DNA of 17,746 bases from an uncultured Fibrobacter sp. (GCA_934700345.1 CAKUXP010000039.1:1-17746); one strand, 5' to 3'. Shown: positions 11,801 through 17,374, counted from the stretch's first letter. A program made the numbers and translations. The notes: generated by a model from the letters alone, not told the origin.

Positions 11801-12782
11801 CAGTTTTTGAAACAGTCTCGTTGTTTTCGCCATCCAGTTCAATGATTTCGAGTTTTGCATACAAAGAGACCTTGTCCTTGCCGTAAGCATCATTTGCATC
11901 GAGCAAGAGTCCCTGCGGCAAAATCTCCGGTTTGTAAGAAATCGAATATTCGCCGTTTTCGTCAGTTTGTTGAGAAAATCCTAACTTTTGATGAACAAAT
12001 GTTCCGGTCGGAGAATTGTTGCTGTCCGTAATGTCGTAATGCAAACAGTAGGCGGTAATATTTACGCCCGAAACGGGTCTGCCCAACTTATTCAACACGG
12101 AACCATAAATTCTGCAATCACCATTTGTGATTACAGTTTCACCCGATTCGACCTTTATGTTGATAAACTCACGAGCTGACGCAATTGACGGCCCCGCCTG
12201 GTTCGCCACATTCACGCCGTCTGCGGAATACACCCTAACAAGAAGGTTTGGGCCGGTTATGGAGGAATCTCCCTGCTGAAAATCCTCCTTTGTGTAACTT
12301 ACTGAATAAAAACCGACCGCATTGAGTTGGCATGATTTAAGTTCCCGTTCTTCTCCATTACGAACATCGAAAACCTTGACAAAGCCATTGGTAAAGGGGA
12401 CCTTATTTGAGTAGTAAACATTCCCGCAGACAGTCCAGGTTTCGTTTATGTCGCCATTGACTACGATATCTCCCATGTATAGTTCTTTCGGGGGTGTGGT
12501 ATATATGCCGGACATCCACAGGGGGTTGTATTCATAATCGGTCACACGAATTTGCAAGGTAGGGTAATCGGCTTCAAGGGAGCCAATCTCTTGAAAACGG
12601 TCCTTATGAAAGATAAGTTCAAATGCACCCGTATTGGAGTCTATGTCCGATTCAGCAATCCATTTCCAACCACCTTGGGGAAACATATTGTATGCCAAAA
12701 TGCGACCTTGATTGTGGAACACGGTTCCGTCTGCATTGTGAATCGTGCCGCGAACAAACCAAAGGTTGGGGGCTTGAGACAT
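2871..12782 (-). CDS. Giant TcA-type toxin complex subunit (orphan)
   Basis: A 3303-residue homologue of Tc/ABC toxin subunit A, the pentameric pore-forming and receptor-binding part of Tc toxins (about 2500 residues in Photorhabdus TcdA1). Residues 1-350 hold three beta-sandwich repeats (starts near 8, 115 and 225), each with a V-x-G-x-V..G-x-P/V pattern and a G-x-Y/F-x-x-x-Y block, like carboxypeptidase-regulatory or transthyretin-like domains. At about 769 is an L-T-D-D..AAGF-like helical motif. Residues 887-965 carry the VRP1/ABC-toxin core: LFG, SAYFVDLLNFF, RRPDLLNLEL, PTIDLVNELLE. YPENWLDVSLRDDKSSFF lies at about 1984-2001, and GRTRGEPHRYYYRKYF (neuraminidase-like region) at 2059-2075. 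The segment ELFFYVPVRIADKL starts at 2511, and FDPFEPHLIAKQRLVAYQK at about 2608. NSLNIEG..LFAPPIDP is at 2765-2780. Strong coiled coils at about 2860-3070 fit the channel region, and the TcB-binding end (FEGAG..SSWKL, DDVVLYISFTA) is at 3264-3300. No signal peptide. Start supported by AAAGG about seven bases upstream. No TcB or TcC gene is nearby. Confidence 0.9.
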   Translation of the reverse strand: MSQAPNLWFVRGTIHNADGTVFHNQGRILAYNMFPQGGWKWIAESDIDSNTGAFELIFHKDRFQEIGSLEADYPTLQIRVTDYEYNPLWMSGIYTTPPKELYMGDIVVNGDINETWTVCGNVYYSNKVPFTNGFVKVFDVRNGEERELKSCQLNAVGFYSVSYTKEDFQQGDSSITGPNLLVRVYSADGVNVANQAGPSIASAREFINIKVESGETVITNGDCRIYGSVLNKLGRPVSGVNITAYCLHYDITDSNNSPTGTFVHQKLGFSQQTDENGEYSISYKPEILPQGLLLDANDAYGKDKVSLYAKLEIIELDGENNETVSKTVFKPLVFNGKREQRIDFELDTSSTKDRQSLFEELDDLLAIYRETVTSGSTYLTDRRNKIDEFLKNVDEFPLVVGRERRTDKEVKAYFLAYSLYYGLLGRLEKTENEFSPKKYAQGIFAFTYQELVESLDDLVNIAKPALQTALFDASASNYISASDVETGDMLALWETATKSSKVIAEMDDPFSPYHVFFLYVTGDLPQQIILDEKTNLPKTARINLDGINSQQSEKIDFLMDAYYKAGCNYREMLANLKHAIPSEWNEPNPATGPDINTFDWGRLKLLIDLCDFGEWFGDFVVAAYKYAIDPTHHFAELKNFLALEEASDWEDIVNEVSIRYKRYYPKDSLGLPHEFPDTSEEEQKILYVKKLKELIVSWFPQYKLYSKLSSALSGEAWANLFRILNSKQWEGFSLIEQDSKKYEEEHIYAEKITDEATLKNLHILQRIFRLTDDVDAVAYLINNGFESATSIAQLDEDYFVAEHALGIGTKEKATQIHRVAKSFMAEATFTIGQFHRNLNENGKMLPPTSRGVTPNLTILAAGGLMRGEPTRTNVAPPRIPTAISPTWKNLFGNINRNGATEGQSVLSASAYFVDLLNFFKANEEPYKKFLQRRPDLLNLELTKANAEVALPTIDLVNELLECLAGNDEESTADTVANQTPSEATVASLRAEPLKWEKDSEGLARQTIANKKLMSHAYPAMLPLNTYRTKATKLLANIPLTFYSISDNLGSATTEKRCLFVDGLLHKILFKDNSNEAWNSWGLNQANNNVYFPDKSEYKMDNPSRPTPYLENMNWNEILKHVSILLDRAGITFKELQELIALPPLARYHVNYHCPDALQYQLANINGYVLFEDPIEEAENNENEEETENGDRLRNFFIELAAFIRFHRLLGWNYADIALRYDELNRKESDEGTPENTSFPYAEDPLCNWDRIQEMVLRFGITPLNSLAWHGFSLTEAELATVFDVPVLFNRYRDVNPEIPGDSSKIEKFEDEYIVNDIAKAASNCLSLKKEDVLFFLEQSGIFSGASTNEAHEQHEKFLNGLNYVYRYGTFAQKHNLTADELYLLQDAGFGSLDDVRDFSMAICKCQGTSLPISVIENLIRKPDDSVTKKAEAFMGVSQKEDSDELVLGSLYTSIAESWDAVKVDENEELSDYPNETENSQEQTRDEAPQDGEGEEGESEVDPYANCVIAYKDACSKILLSLGYVDVPYIDQISQNDLPVDDGDDLTVRTDLENWLSIILQEDAEQIEDILDDEKAPIQRLYQFYGYLKSVWVEAQTYTMLSQEFGIAADEKAQDAFKALLVKVATAAIDVWTSRVKNTLWPSAQPLATTSDIDYIAYYALYKANILYQYVSGYVLNSTDVETCLALGFGWNSWNELYNYQIIDKDERLYLLSNITPYSVFESLIEAYSVSDVFGNKEYSYAVVPPVDKDSLNTPITNLLQLKRLLLIPQSVFAECYKYVFNIELDEDINTWEQLEISNWSETGMWFRFFRVYQLYLKTFTTPETLKNLFIELTESDLTGGSNFEKLEKAVQELNDNLNANYSESERYKFIQGVSDEIRKERRDALAGFVCWESQANPNKYPQSFLNTNDLYAYYLIDVLMEPDMSMSRIVQANACLQLFVQRCQLGLEGQTIDGAKLFSDSALSQWEWMKNYQVWVANRKVFLYPENWLDVSLRDDKSSFFTELEERLQEVGGDSDDMERIYAEYLEKMRETANLEIVGCCKEDGDANGETVYTLHIIGRTRGEPHRYYYRKYFAKKNTRGTWSPWELIEADITGDVVFPQLMNGRLYLIWPQFMQGQRQLNSGTTNSNEGVCVPQLEFYVEIKMAWTCFNGKKWIGIKTSKNALYDTSNDSLDFKLEKNEKIADRYHFKLTQDNGCINVNAYRTVLDQFFVQDYQNLANYCWGEYEKTQNEYYKNEALMYTALYNDSLGKDVVIRNVEVTKGTFINQIVETRFSGNVASQKISYIGLMTISYEGRDSSITSPSYARMSDIFRYGEERGIPTYHFSPNATYLKHNYWISNGKQPLVYKQKVILFAQNDFRILPVNMDFYDPDDEKGHVSDLPFFYMDSTNTYFVCPKANKGNKRVYEFILMSHPIMDEFFNQYRNGGKKELHTRDIQALEKVQSYYTMYSGYNYYFGSAIGYYIAGDWAAWDMGQSFFESNYCPTNHVTKPYPAPYVDFSWNSPNGIYNWELFFYVPVRIADKLIAEEKYEAALKWLQLVFDPQGKKEGPEKIARWADDLPSGAQYWRFLPFYANPDADKTILESLAVLEESDNSLKKKDLQCLIEQWKFDPFEPHLIAKQRLVAYQKFVVMKYLNTLIVRGDELFTQDTTESVNLAIQFYIMAADILGPKSAEAPDPLTGEIRTADELIAEAGEDGNLEWANTLLEYEDSMLIGRIRDKNTYQNRYPYRTSLIANISKQTFYFNVPRNENLMAFWDTVADRLYKIRNSLNIEGVKRTLALFAPPIDPGMLVKARAAGLSISDILADAGATLPHYRFKIIVAKALEIARDLRNMQETLLQALKNKDSEALAQLRLQHRIAAKKLSQNIFEIQMKELETEASSLEVEKEKKTKKQEHHKSNIEKLKTDFENGYAKTMQKVADLREKVESAKRIASAMYSIPDLDAGGIVNAFGGIDFHMAAYGGRKLGEAAITMAESYLSKAMEREAAALQQKTKGEEKKVTEEETFEESIASNEIDQTEKAIIVNTIRQEQNEKEQELFEKELERDEEEYEFLCDKFTNKDLYEWLVKQMTKLSKNMCKLTTKVAKMAEKCYHFEIGDTDMGNAKSFISNSYWDGAYNGLLSADRLIADLHAMEVAYLENDKREQEITWPVSLKAVKIADGEINPDANGQELLANLQNCLFEVNSDYICNELKISFCRIRDIRLRVVAPDFHGLSLNATLTLESNTLKYGNIEIQNRIGVRPFATGMANSDCGKFDFNFKSEKYAAFEGAGLDSSWKLTISKTDGLTSIDDVVLYISFTAKNS

Positions 12783-12807
12783 AGGGACACCTTTGAAGTG
12801 ATATTTT

Positions 12808-12819
12808 TACACTATTTTA
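12808..12819 (-). promoter_or_regulatory. Candidate -10 region of the TcA operon
   Basis: The minus strand reads TAAAATAGTGTA 25 bases upstream of the TcA ATG. TAAAAT (12814-12819) would serve as -10, and a weak TTAAAA lies 18 bases upstream; TTGTCC is further away. The same 12 bases occur 22 bases upstream of the glycosyltransferase start. The location between the DUF6261 terminator and the TcA gene is where a promoter is expected. The -35 is poor, so an activator may be needed. Confidence 0.4.
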
Positions 12820-12912
12820 CAAAAGTAATATAATCTTTTTTAAGGACAAAAGAGAAAACCATTCCGAAAGTTTACAAAAATGCTACGAATTTTGAAAGGA
12901 CTGTCCCTGACT

Positions 12913-12955
12913 AAAAAAAAAAAAAACTCCCGCCGGACATTCCGTCAGGCAGGAG
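12913..12955 (-). terminator. Intrinsic terminator of the DUF6261 gene
   Basis: On the minus strand CTCCTGCC (12948-12955) pairs with GGCGGGAG (12927-12934) with one T-G wobble. An inner GAC/GTC pairing extends the hairpin, and 14 consecutive T follow (12913-12926). It starts 30 bases after the DUF6261 stop codon and insulates the TcA gene from it. Confidence 0.9.
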
Positions 12956-12984
12956 CGGCTCTGTTTATATGATGCGGATAACTA

Positions 12985-13755
12985 CTATGCGGCATTTTCC
13001 TCGTCCTTCGTTTCGGCAGGGTATCCGATTGCCGCCGTTTCGGGGAAGTCGGGCGTTTCGGCAACCTTGCCTTTGCGAAGTTTCAGGTGCACCTTCTTCT
13101 GGTCGATGTGGCTGTTCACGGCCTTGATAAACTGCGTGCAGCCTTCGTCGCTTTCGAGGGTCGCCTTGCCGATTGCAAGTGTCGCCACGATACCGAATGC
13201 GTCCAGGCACCGTTCACGATAGACCTTGGTGAGTCCGTTTTCCCTGGCGGCGAGTTCCCTGTTGCGGGTCTGCACGGCGGCCAGGCAATCGTTGTTCTTC
13301 TTTTCAAGGTTTTCGAGCCACGGCTTGAATCCGCAGGCGGCCAGCTTCGCATCGTCAATGGCCTTGAGGATGTTGACAATGTTCGTGAAGACGCCCGTGG
13401 ACTGGTCCTGGTTGAGGCAGAAGGGGTCCGCATTTTCGGCAAAGATCTTGCGGAGCCTTTCCCCGGTGGCGACGACATCCTTGTCTGCAAGGGACCTGAG
13501 GCTCTTGGCAAAGTTGCGGCAGGCGGCGTATGCGGCGTTGCGTTCCTTGTCGAGACGGCTCACGATGCTTGCGGCGGATTCGTCCACACTTACTTCAATG
13601 AGGTTCGCGTATTCGGTGACGGCCTCGCGGTAGGCTTCGATGGACGGGCGAATCTCTTCGCCCTTGATGCATTCTGTCAGTTCGACGATGTTCTTGTGGA
13701 GTCCAAGGAATTCGTCGTCGCGGAGTCTGTTGTAGCAGATGGTGTTGATTTTCAT
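12985..13755 (-). CDS. DUF6261-family protein
   Basis: A 256-residue, mostly helical protein that I place, with moderate confidence, in the DUF6261 family known from Bacteroidetes and Fibrobacter; function unknown. It begins MKINTICYNRLRDDEF, the type of start seen in that family, and has long amphipathic helices through about residue 215. The basic stretch KKVHLKLRKGK follows at about 220, and then a Pro/Glu-rich tail. No signal peptide, membrane segment or catalytic motif is visible. An in-frame GTG directly precedes the ATG (13756-13758) and has the better spacing (seven bases) to GAGGA; the ATG is ten bases away. The ATG is chosen because the family usually starts MKI, but translation from GTG would add just one residue. 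Composition is GC-rich like carB. It has its own terminator and looks monocistronic; no clear promoter was found in the palindrome-rich gap upstream. Confidence 0.65.
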   Translation of the reverse strand: MKINTICYNRLRDDEFLGLHKNIVELTECIKGEEIRPSIEAYREAVTEYANLIEVSVDESAASIVSRLDKERNAAYAACRNFAKSLRSLADKDVVATGERLRKIFAENADPFCLNQDQSTGVFTNIVNILKAIDDAKLAACGFKPWLENLEKKNNDCLAAVQTRNRELAARENGLTKVYRERCLDAFGIVATLAIGKATLESDEGCTQFIKAVNSHIDQKKVHLKLRKGKVAETPDFPETAAIGYPAETKDEENAA

Positions 13756-13829
13756 CACGATGCCATCCTCGTTTTGAAGGTGCGGCGGTAAGCCCGGGCG
13801 TTGCGGGTGCGGCGATTACAGAAACCCAT

Positions 13830-13875
13830 GACGCTCGGTCATGCCCGTGCAAGCACGGTCGCGACACTCGCTTAC
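13830..13875. repeat. Palindromic repeat, copy A
   Basis: The element has the constant left flank TCGGTCATGCCC, a hairpin CCGTGC-AA-GCACGG (13845-13858), and the constant right flank CGCGACACTCG. The flanks are identical to copy B 270 bases away, while the hairpin arms differ in sequence but stay self-complementary. Confidence 0.7.
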
Positions 13876-13930
13876 AGGGTTTTGAGCACCCGCTAGAAGG
13901 GGCAGCGGAAGACCCGGCTGGGCGGGTTAT

Positions 13931-13961
13931 ATACAAAACGCCCACTCAAAAGAGTGGGCGT
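13931..13961 (-). terminator. Probable carB terminator
   Basis: ACGCCCACTC (13938-13947) and GAGTGGGCGT (13952-13961) form a perfect 10-bp stem with a 4-base loop. On the minus strand the stem is followed by TTTGTATAT, a moderate U-rich tract. No such tract exists on the other strand. It lies 190 bases after the carB stop codon, beyond a set of palindromes. Confidence 0.7.
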
Positions 13962-13999
13962 GATTATAAGGGCGGGGCCGGGGCTGAAGCGACCTTTGG

Positions 14000-14024
14000 A
14001 CACTTGGCCTTCAGGCCTTAGTGT
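14000..14024. repeat. Interrupted hairpin
   Basis: ACACT-T-GGCCT-TC-AGGCC-TT-AGTGT folds into two stacked 5-bp stems with a small asymmetric T/TT internal loop. It lies in the carB 3' region, seven bases from the next hairpin. Confidence 0.55.
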
Positions 14025-14030
14025 ACATGG

Positions 14031-14044
14031 CCACCTTTAGGTGG
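14031..14044. repeat. Perfect 6-bp hairpin
   Basis: CCACCT-TT-AGGTGG is a perfect short inverted repeat, one of a series of hairpins downstream of carB. No U-tract follows on either strand, so it is not a terminator by itself. Confidence 0.55.
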
Positions 14045-14083
14045 TGCGGGATTCTTCCCCCTCTCCCCTAATCCTTACAGTTG

Positions 14084-14096
14084 GCGCCAATGGCGC
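14084..14096. repeat. Perfect 6-bp inverted repeat
   Basis: GCGCCA-A-TGGCGC is an inverted repeat with a single-base centre. As a single-stranded hairpin it could only form with fewer pairs because the loop would be too small. It lies between the hairpin at 14031-14044 and palindromic copy B. Confidence 0.45.
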
Positions 14097-14104
14097 TAGT
14101 TCGC

Positions 14105-14155
14105 GACGCCTCGGTCATGCCCAAGCTAGCTTGGGCGCGACACTCGGCTTGCTAC
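14105..14155. repeat. Palindromic repeat, copy B, overlapping the carB stop
   Basis: The same flanks as copy A (TCGGTCATGCCC and CGCGACACTCG) surround an 18-bp perfect palindrome, GCCCAAGCTAGCTTGGGC (14119-14136). Its right end overlaps the carB stop codon (14152-14154), so the element sits exactly at the 3' end of the gene. Confidence 0.7.
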
Positions 14156-17100
14156 ACTTCTTCAATAGAAGCGTGGTATTCCTGCAGGCTCTTCACGGCA
14201 CCATGTCCGTTCCTTGCGGCGGCAATGCCCTTGACGGTGTTGTAGGCACCGGCGAGGGTCGTGATGTAGGGAACCTTGTACTTGATGGCGGCCTTGCGGA
14301 TAGCGCTTTCGTCCTTGATGGCGTCGCGCTTTGCCCACGGCGTATTGATGATGAGGTTCACCTGCTTGTTCAGGATGATGTCGAGGACGTTCGGGCGGCC
14401 TTCAGCAATCTTGTTCACGATTTCGCACTTCACGCCGGCCTTCTCGTAGAACTTGGCGGTACCTTCGGTAGCGTAAATCTTGAAGCCGAGCTTCTGGAAC
14501 TCCTTACCGATTTCGATCGCCTGGTCGACGAGGTTCACCTTGTCGGAAAGGCTGATGAGCACAGCGCCTTCGGACGGGAGGAGGGAACCGGCGGCTTCCT
14601 GACTCTTGTAATAAGCGAGGGCGTAGTCGTCGGAGAGGCCGAGGACTTCACCGGTGGAGCGCATTTCGGGGCCGAGAACCGGGTCCACCTTCGGGAACTT
14701 ATCGAACGGGAACACAGCTTCCTTGGCGCCGTGGTGGTTGAACTTCTTGTCCTTGAGCTTCAGGTCTTCAAGCTTTTCGCCGAGCATGAGGCGCGTTGCG
14801 AGGCGGGCCATCTGCGTGTTACAGACCTTGGAGACCAGCGGCACCGTGCGGGATGCACGCGGGTTCGCTTCGAGCACGAACACCTTGCCGTCTTCGATGG
14901 CGTACTGCATGTTCATGAGGCCGCAAACATGGAGGGCTTCAGCAATCTTCCTGGTGTAATCCTTGATGGTCTTCAGATTCTCTTCGGTAATGGTTACCGG
15001 CGGAATAATGCAGGCGGAGTCACCGGAGTGGACACCGGCAAGTTCCACGTGTTCCATCACGGACGGGATGTAAACATGTTCGCCGTCGGAGAGGGCATCG
15101 GCTTCGCATTCGAGAGCGTTGTGGAGGAAGCGGTCGATGAGGAGCGGACGGTCCGGGGTCACGCCCACGGCCTTCGCCACGTATTCGCGGAGCATGTTCT
15201 CGTCGTAGATGACTTCCATGCCGCGGCCGCCAAGCACGAAGCTGGGGCGGATCATCACAGGGTAGCCACCGATCTGCTTGACGCAAGCGAGGGCCTCGTC
15301 GATGTTCGTGGCCATGCCGCTTTCCGGCATCGGGATGCCAAGCTGGTCCATCATCTTGCGGAACAGGTCACGGTCTTCGGCGATATCGATGGAGTCGATG
15401 CTGGTACCGAGAATCTTCACACCTTCGTCGCTGAGTGCGCGAGCGATGTTCAGCGGAGTCTGGCCACCGAACTGCACGATAACGCCGGCGGGCTGTTCCT
15501 TCTTGTAAATCTGGAGAACGTCTTCGAGGGTAACCGGTTCGAAGTACAGCTTGTCGCTGGTATCGTAGTCGGTAGAGACCGTTTCGGGGTTGCAGTTCAC
15601 CATGATGGTTTCGTAACCCATTTCGCGGAGAGCCATTGCAGCGTGGCAGCAGCAATAGTCGAATTCGATACCCTGGCCGATTCTGTTCGGGCCACCGCCG
15701 AGGATCATGATCTTCTTCGGGTTGTTGGTAGCGGTAGATTCGTCCTTGCAGTTGTAGGTGCTGTAGTAGTAGTACTGGTTTTCGACACCGCTCACCGGCA
15801 CTGCACACCAGCCTTCGACAACGCCGAGTTCGGTACGCTTCTTGCGCACGTCCTTTTCGCGGATGCCGAGGATCTTGGCGATGTACTTGTCGCTGAAGCC
15901 ATCCTTCTTGGCCTTGATGAGGAGTTCGTCAGCAGGCAGGCGGCCCGGAGTCTTGAGCATTTCTTCTTCGAGCTGAACGAGTTCGCGCATCTGCTGAACA
16001 AAGTAAGCCTTTTCAAAAGTGACCGCAAAAATTTCTTCGTCGGTCGCTCCTTTGCGAATCGCTTCATACATCTGGAAGTGGCGTTCAGAAGAAGCGGTCT
16101 TCATCATTTCAAGGAGTTCTTCCTTGCTCTTCTTGTTGAAGTCCTTGGCAAAGCCGAGGCCAGAGCGACCGTTTTCGAGGCCGCGAATCGCCTTTTGAAG
16201 CGTTTCCTTGTACGTCTTGCCAATGGCCATGACTTCTCCCACCGCTTTCATTTGCGTGCCGAGGGAATCTTCTACGCCGCGGAACTTTTCAAACGCCCAG
16301 CGAGCGAACTTGAGCACCACGTAGTCACCGCTCGGGGTGTACTTTTCGAGGCTTCCATCGCGCCAATACGGAATCTGGTCGAGCGTCATGCCGGAAGCGA
16401 GCTTTGCGGAAATCAGTGCGATCGGGAATCCCGTCGCCTTGGAGGCAAGGGCCGAGGAGCGCGACGTCCGCGGGTTAATTTCGATAATCACCACGCGGCC
16501 CGTCTTCGGGTCGTGAGCGAACTGGACGTTGGTACCGCCAATCACGCCAATCGATTCGACAATCTTGAAGGCATCGCGCTTGAGGCGTTCTTCGAGGGCC
16601 TTGTCGATGGTGAGGAACGGGGCTGCGCAGAAGGAGTCACCGGTATGCACGCCCACCGGGTCGATGTTTTCGATGAAGCAAATCGCAATCATCTGGTTCT
16701 TTGCGTCGCGGACCACTTCGACTTCGAGTTCTTCCCAGCCGAGAATCGATTCTTCGATCAGGCACTGGTGCGTCATCGAAAGTTCCAGACCGTTTCCGCA
16801 GATGTTCCGAAGCTCTTCCACGTTGTAGCAGAATCCCCCGCCAGCGCCGCCCATCGTGTAGGCCGGACGCACGACCACCGGATACCCGATTTTGCCTGCG
16901 ATTTTTTCTGCCCCTTCGACCGTGTGGCAAATACCGGAACGCGGCGTATCGATGCCGAGTTTCTGCATCGTCTCCTTGAAAATCTCGCGGTCTTCCCCGC
17001 GTTCAATCGCATCCAGGTTCACCCCGATGACTTTTACGCCATACTTGCCAAGGATTCCCGCCTTCGAAAGCGCACTGGCGAGATTCAATCCCGTCTGCCC

Positions 17101-17370
17101 GCCCAGATTCGGGAGCAGTGCATCGGGACGCTCCTTTTCGATAATCTGCTCCAAGCGATGCAGATTGAGAGGTTCAATATAAGTCGCATCCGCCATCACG
17201 GGATCCGTCATGATCGTCGCCGGGTTGGAATTTACCAACACGACCTTGTAGCCCTGCTCACGCAAAGCCTTGCACGCCTGCGTTCCCGAATAGTCAAACT
17301 CGCAAGCCTGCCCGATAACAATCGGACCCGAGCCGATAATCAGAACCTTATCGATGCCATTAATCTTCAT
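14152..17370 (-). CDS. carB: Carbamoyl-phosphate synthase large subunit
   Basis: A 1072-residue protein (E. coli CarB has 1073) making carbamoyl phosphate from bicarbonate, ammonia delivered by the small subunit CarA, and two ATP, for arginine and pyrimidine synthesis in the cytoplasm. The two homologous ATP-grasp halves are clear. The first starts KVLIIGSGPIVIGQ and holds GGQTGLNLA (about 90-98) and EINPRTSRSSALASKATG (about 296-313). The second starts near 551 with KKIMILGGGPNRIGQGIE and holds GGQTPLN (about 632) and EANPRASRTVPLVSKV. The C-terminal MGS-like allosteric domain (about 933-1072) carries ATEGTA and NTPWAKRDAIKDESAIRK, the latter resembling the effector-binding loop. The start is set by GGGAGG five bases before the ATG of MKINGIDK; an upstream in-frame ATG at 17427 falls inside the leader hairpin and lacks a binding site. 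carA is not in the window. Confidence 0.97.
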   Translation of the reverse strand: MKINGIDKVLIIGSGPIVIGQACEFDYSGTQACKALREQGYKVVLVNSNPATIMTDPVMADATYIEPLNLHRLEQIIEKERPDALLPNLGGQTGLNLASALSKAGILGKYGVKVIGVNLDAIERGEDREIFKETMQKLGIDTPRSGICHTVEGAEKIAGKIGYPVVVRPAYTMGGAGGGFCYNVEELRNICGNGLELSMTHQCLIEESILGWEELEVEVVRDAKNQMIAICFIENIDPVGVHTGDSFCAAPFLTIDKALEERLKRDAFKIVESIGVIGGTNVQFAHDPKTGRVVIIEINPRTSRSSALASKATGFPIALISAKLASGMTLDQIPYWRDGSLEKYTPSGDYVVLKFARWAFEKFRGVEDSLGTQMKAVGEVMAIGKTYKETLQKAIRGLENGRSGLGFAKDFNKKSKEELLEMMKTASSERHFQMYEAIRKGATDEEIFAVTFEKAYFVQQMRELVQLEEEMLKTPGRLPADELLIKAKKDGFSDKYIAKILGIREKDVRKKRTELGVVEGWCAVPVSGVENQYYYYSTYNCKDESTATNNPKKIMILGGGPNRIGQGIEFDYCCCHAAMALREMGYETIMVNCNPETVSTDYDTSDKLYFEPVTLEDVLQIYKKEQPAGVIVQFGGQTPLNIARALSDEGVKILGTSIDSIDIAEDRDLFRKMMDQLGIPMPESGMATNIDEALACVKQIGGYPVMIRPSFVLGGRGMEVIYDENMLREYVAKAVGVTPDRPLLIDRFLHNALECEADALSDGEHVYIPSVMEHVELAGVHSGDSACIIPPVTITEENLKTIKDYTRKIAEALHVCGLMNMQYAIEDGKVFVLEANPRASRTVPLVSKVCNTQMARLATRLMLGEKLEDLKLKDKKFNHHGAKEAVFPFDKFPKVDPVLGPEMRSTGEVLGLSDDYALAYYKSQEAAGSLLPSEGAVLISLSDKVNLVDQAIEIGKEFQKLGFKIYATEGTAKFYEKAGVKCEIVNKIAEGRPNVLDIILNKQVNLIINTPWAKRDAIKDESAIRKAAIKYKVPYITTLAGAYNTVKGIAAARNGHGAVKSLQEYHASIEEV

Positions 17371-17374
17371 ACAG

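Larger units (their letters stand above)
13759..14151. other. Palindrome-rich gap between carB and the DUF6261 gene
   Basis: No gene is seen in these 393 bases. They hold two copies of a flank-conserved palindromic element (13830-13875 and 14105-14155), three further hairpins (14000-14024, 14031-14044, 14084-14096) and the probable carB terminator (13931-13961). No tRNA or other recognised RNA gene was found. A promoter for the DUF6261 gene should lie here but none stands out. Confidence 0.7.

Noticed and set aside
13087..13791. 234-codon plus-strand frame opposite the DUF6261 gene
   Set aside because: Antisense shadow in GC-rich DNA. The minus-strand gene has a family match, a ribosome binding site and a terminator.
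13921..13937. TTGTATATAA as a promoter for the DUF6261 gene
   Set aside because: It is the U-rich tail of the carB terminator and no -35 lies at a suitable distance, since the hairpin occupies that position.
13759..14151. tRNA, small RNA or CRISPR-like array in the palindrome-rich gap
   Set aside because: No cloverleaf or CCA end is visible. The two similar elements are not evenly spaced direct repeats with unique spacers, and only two copies exist.
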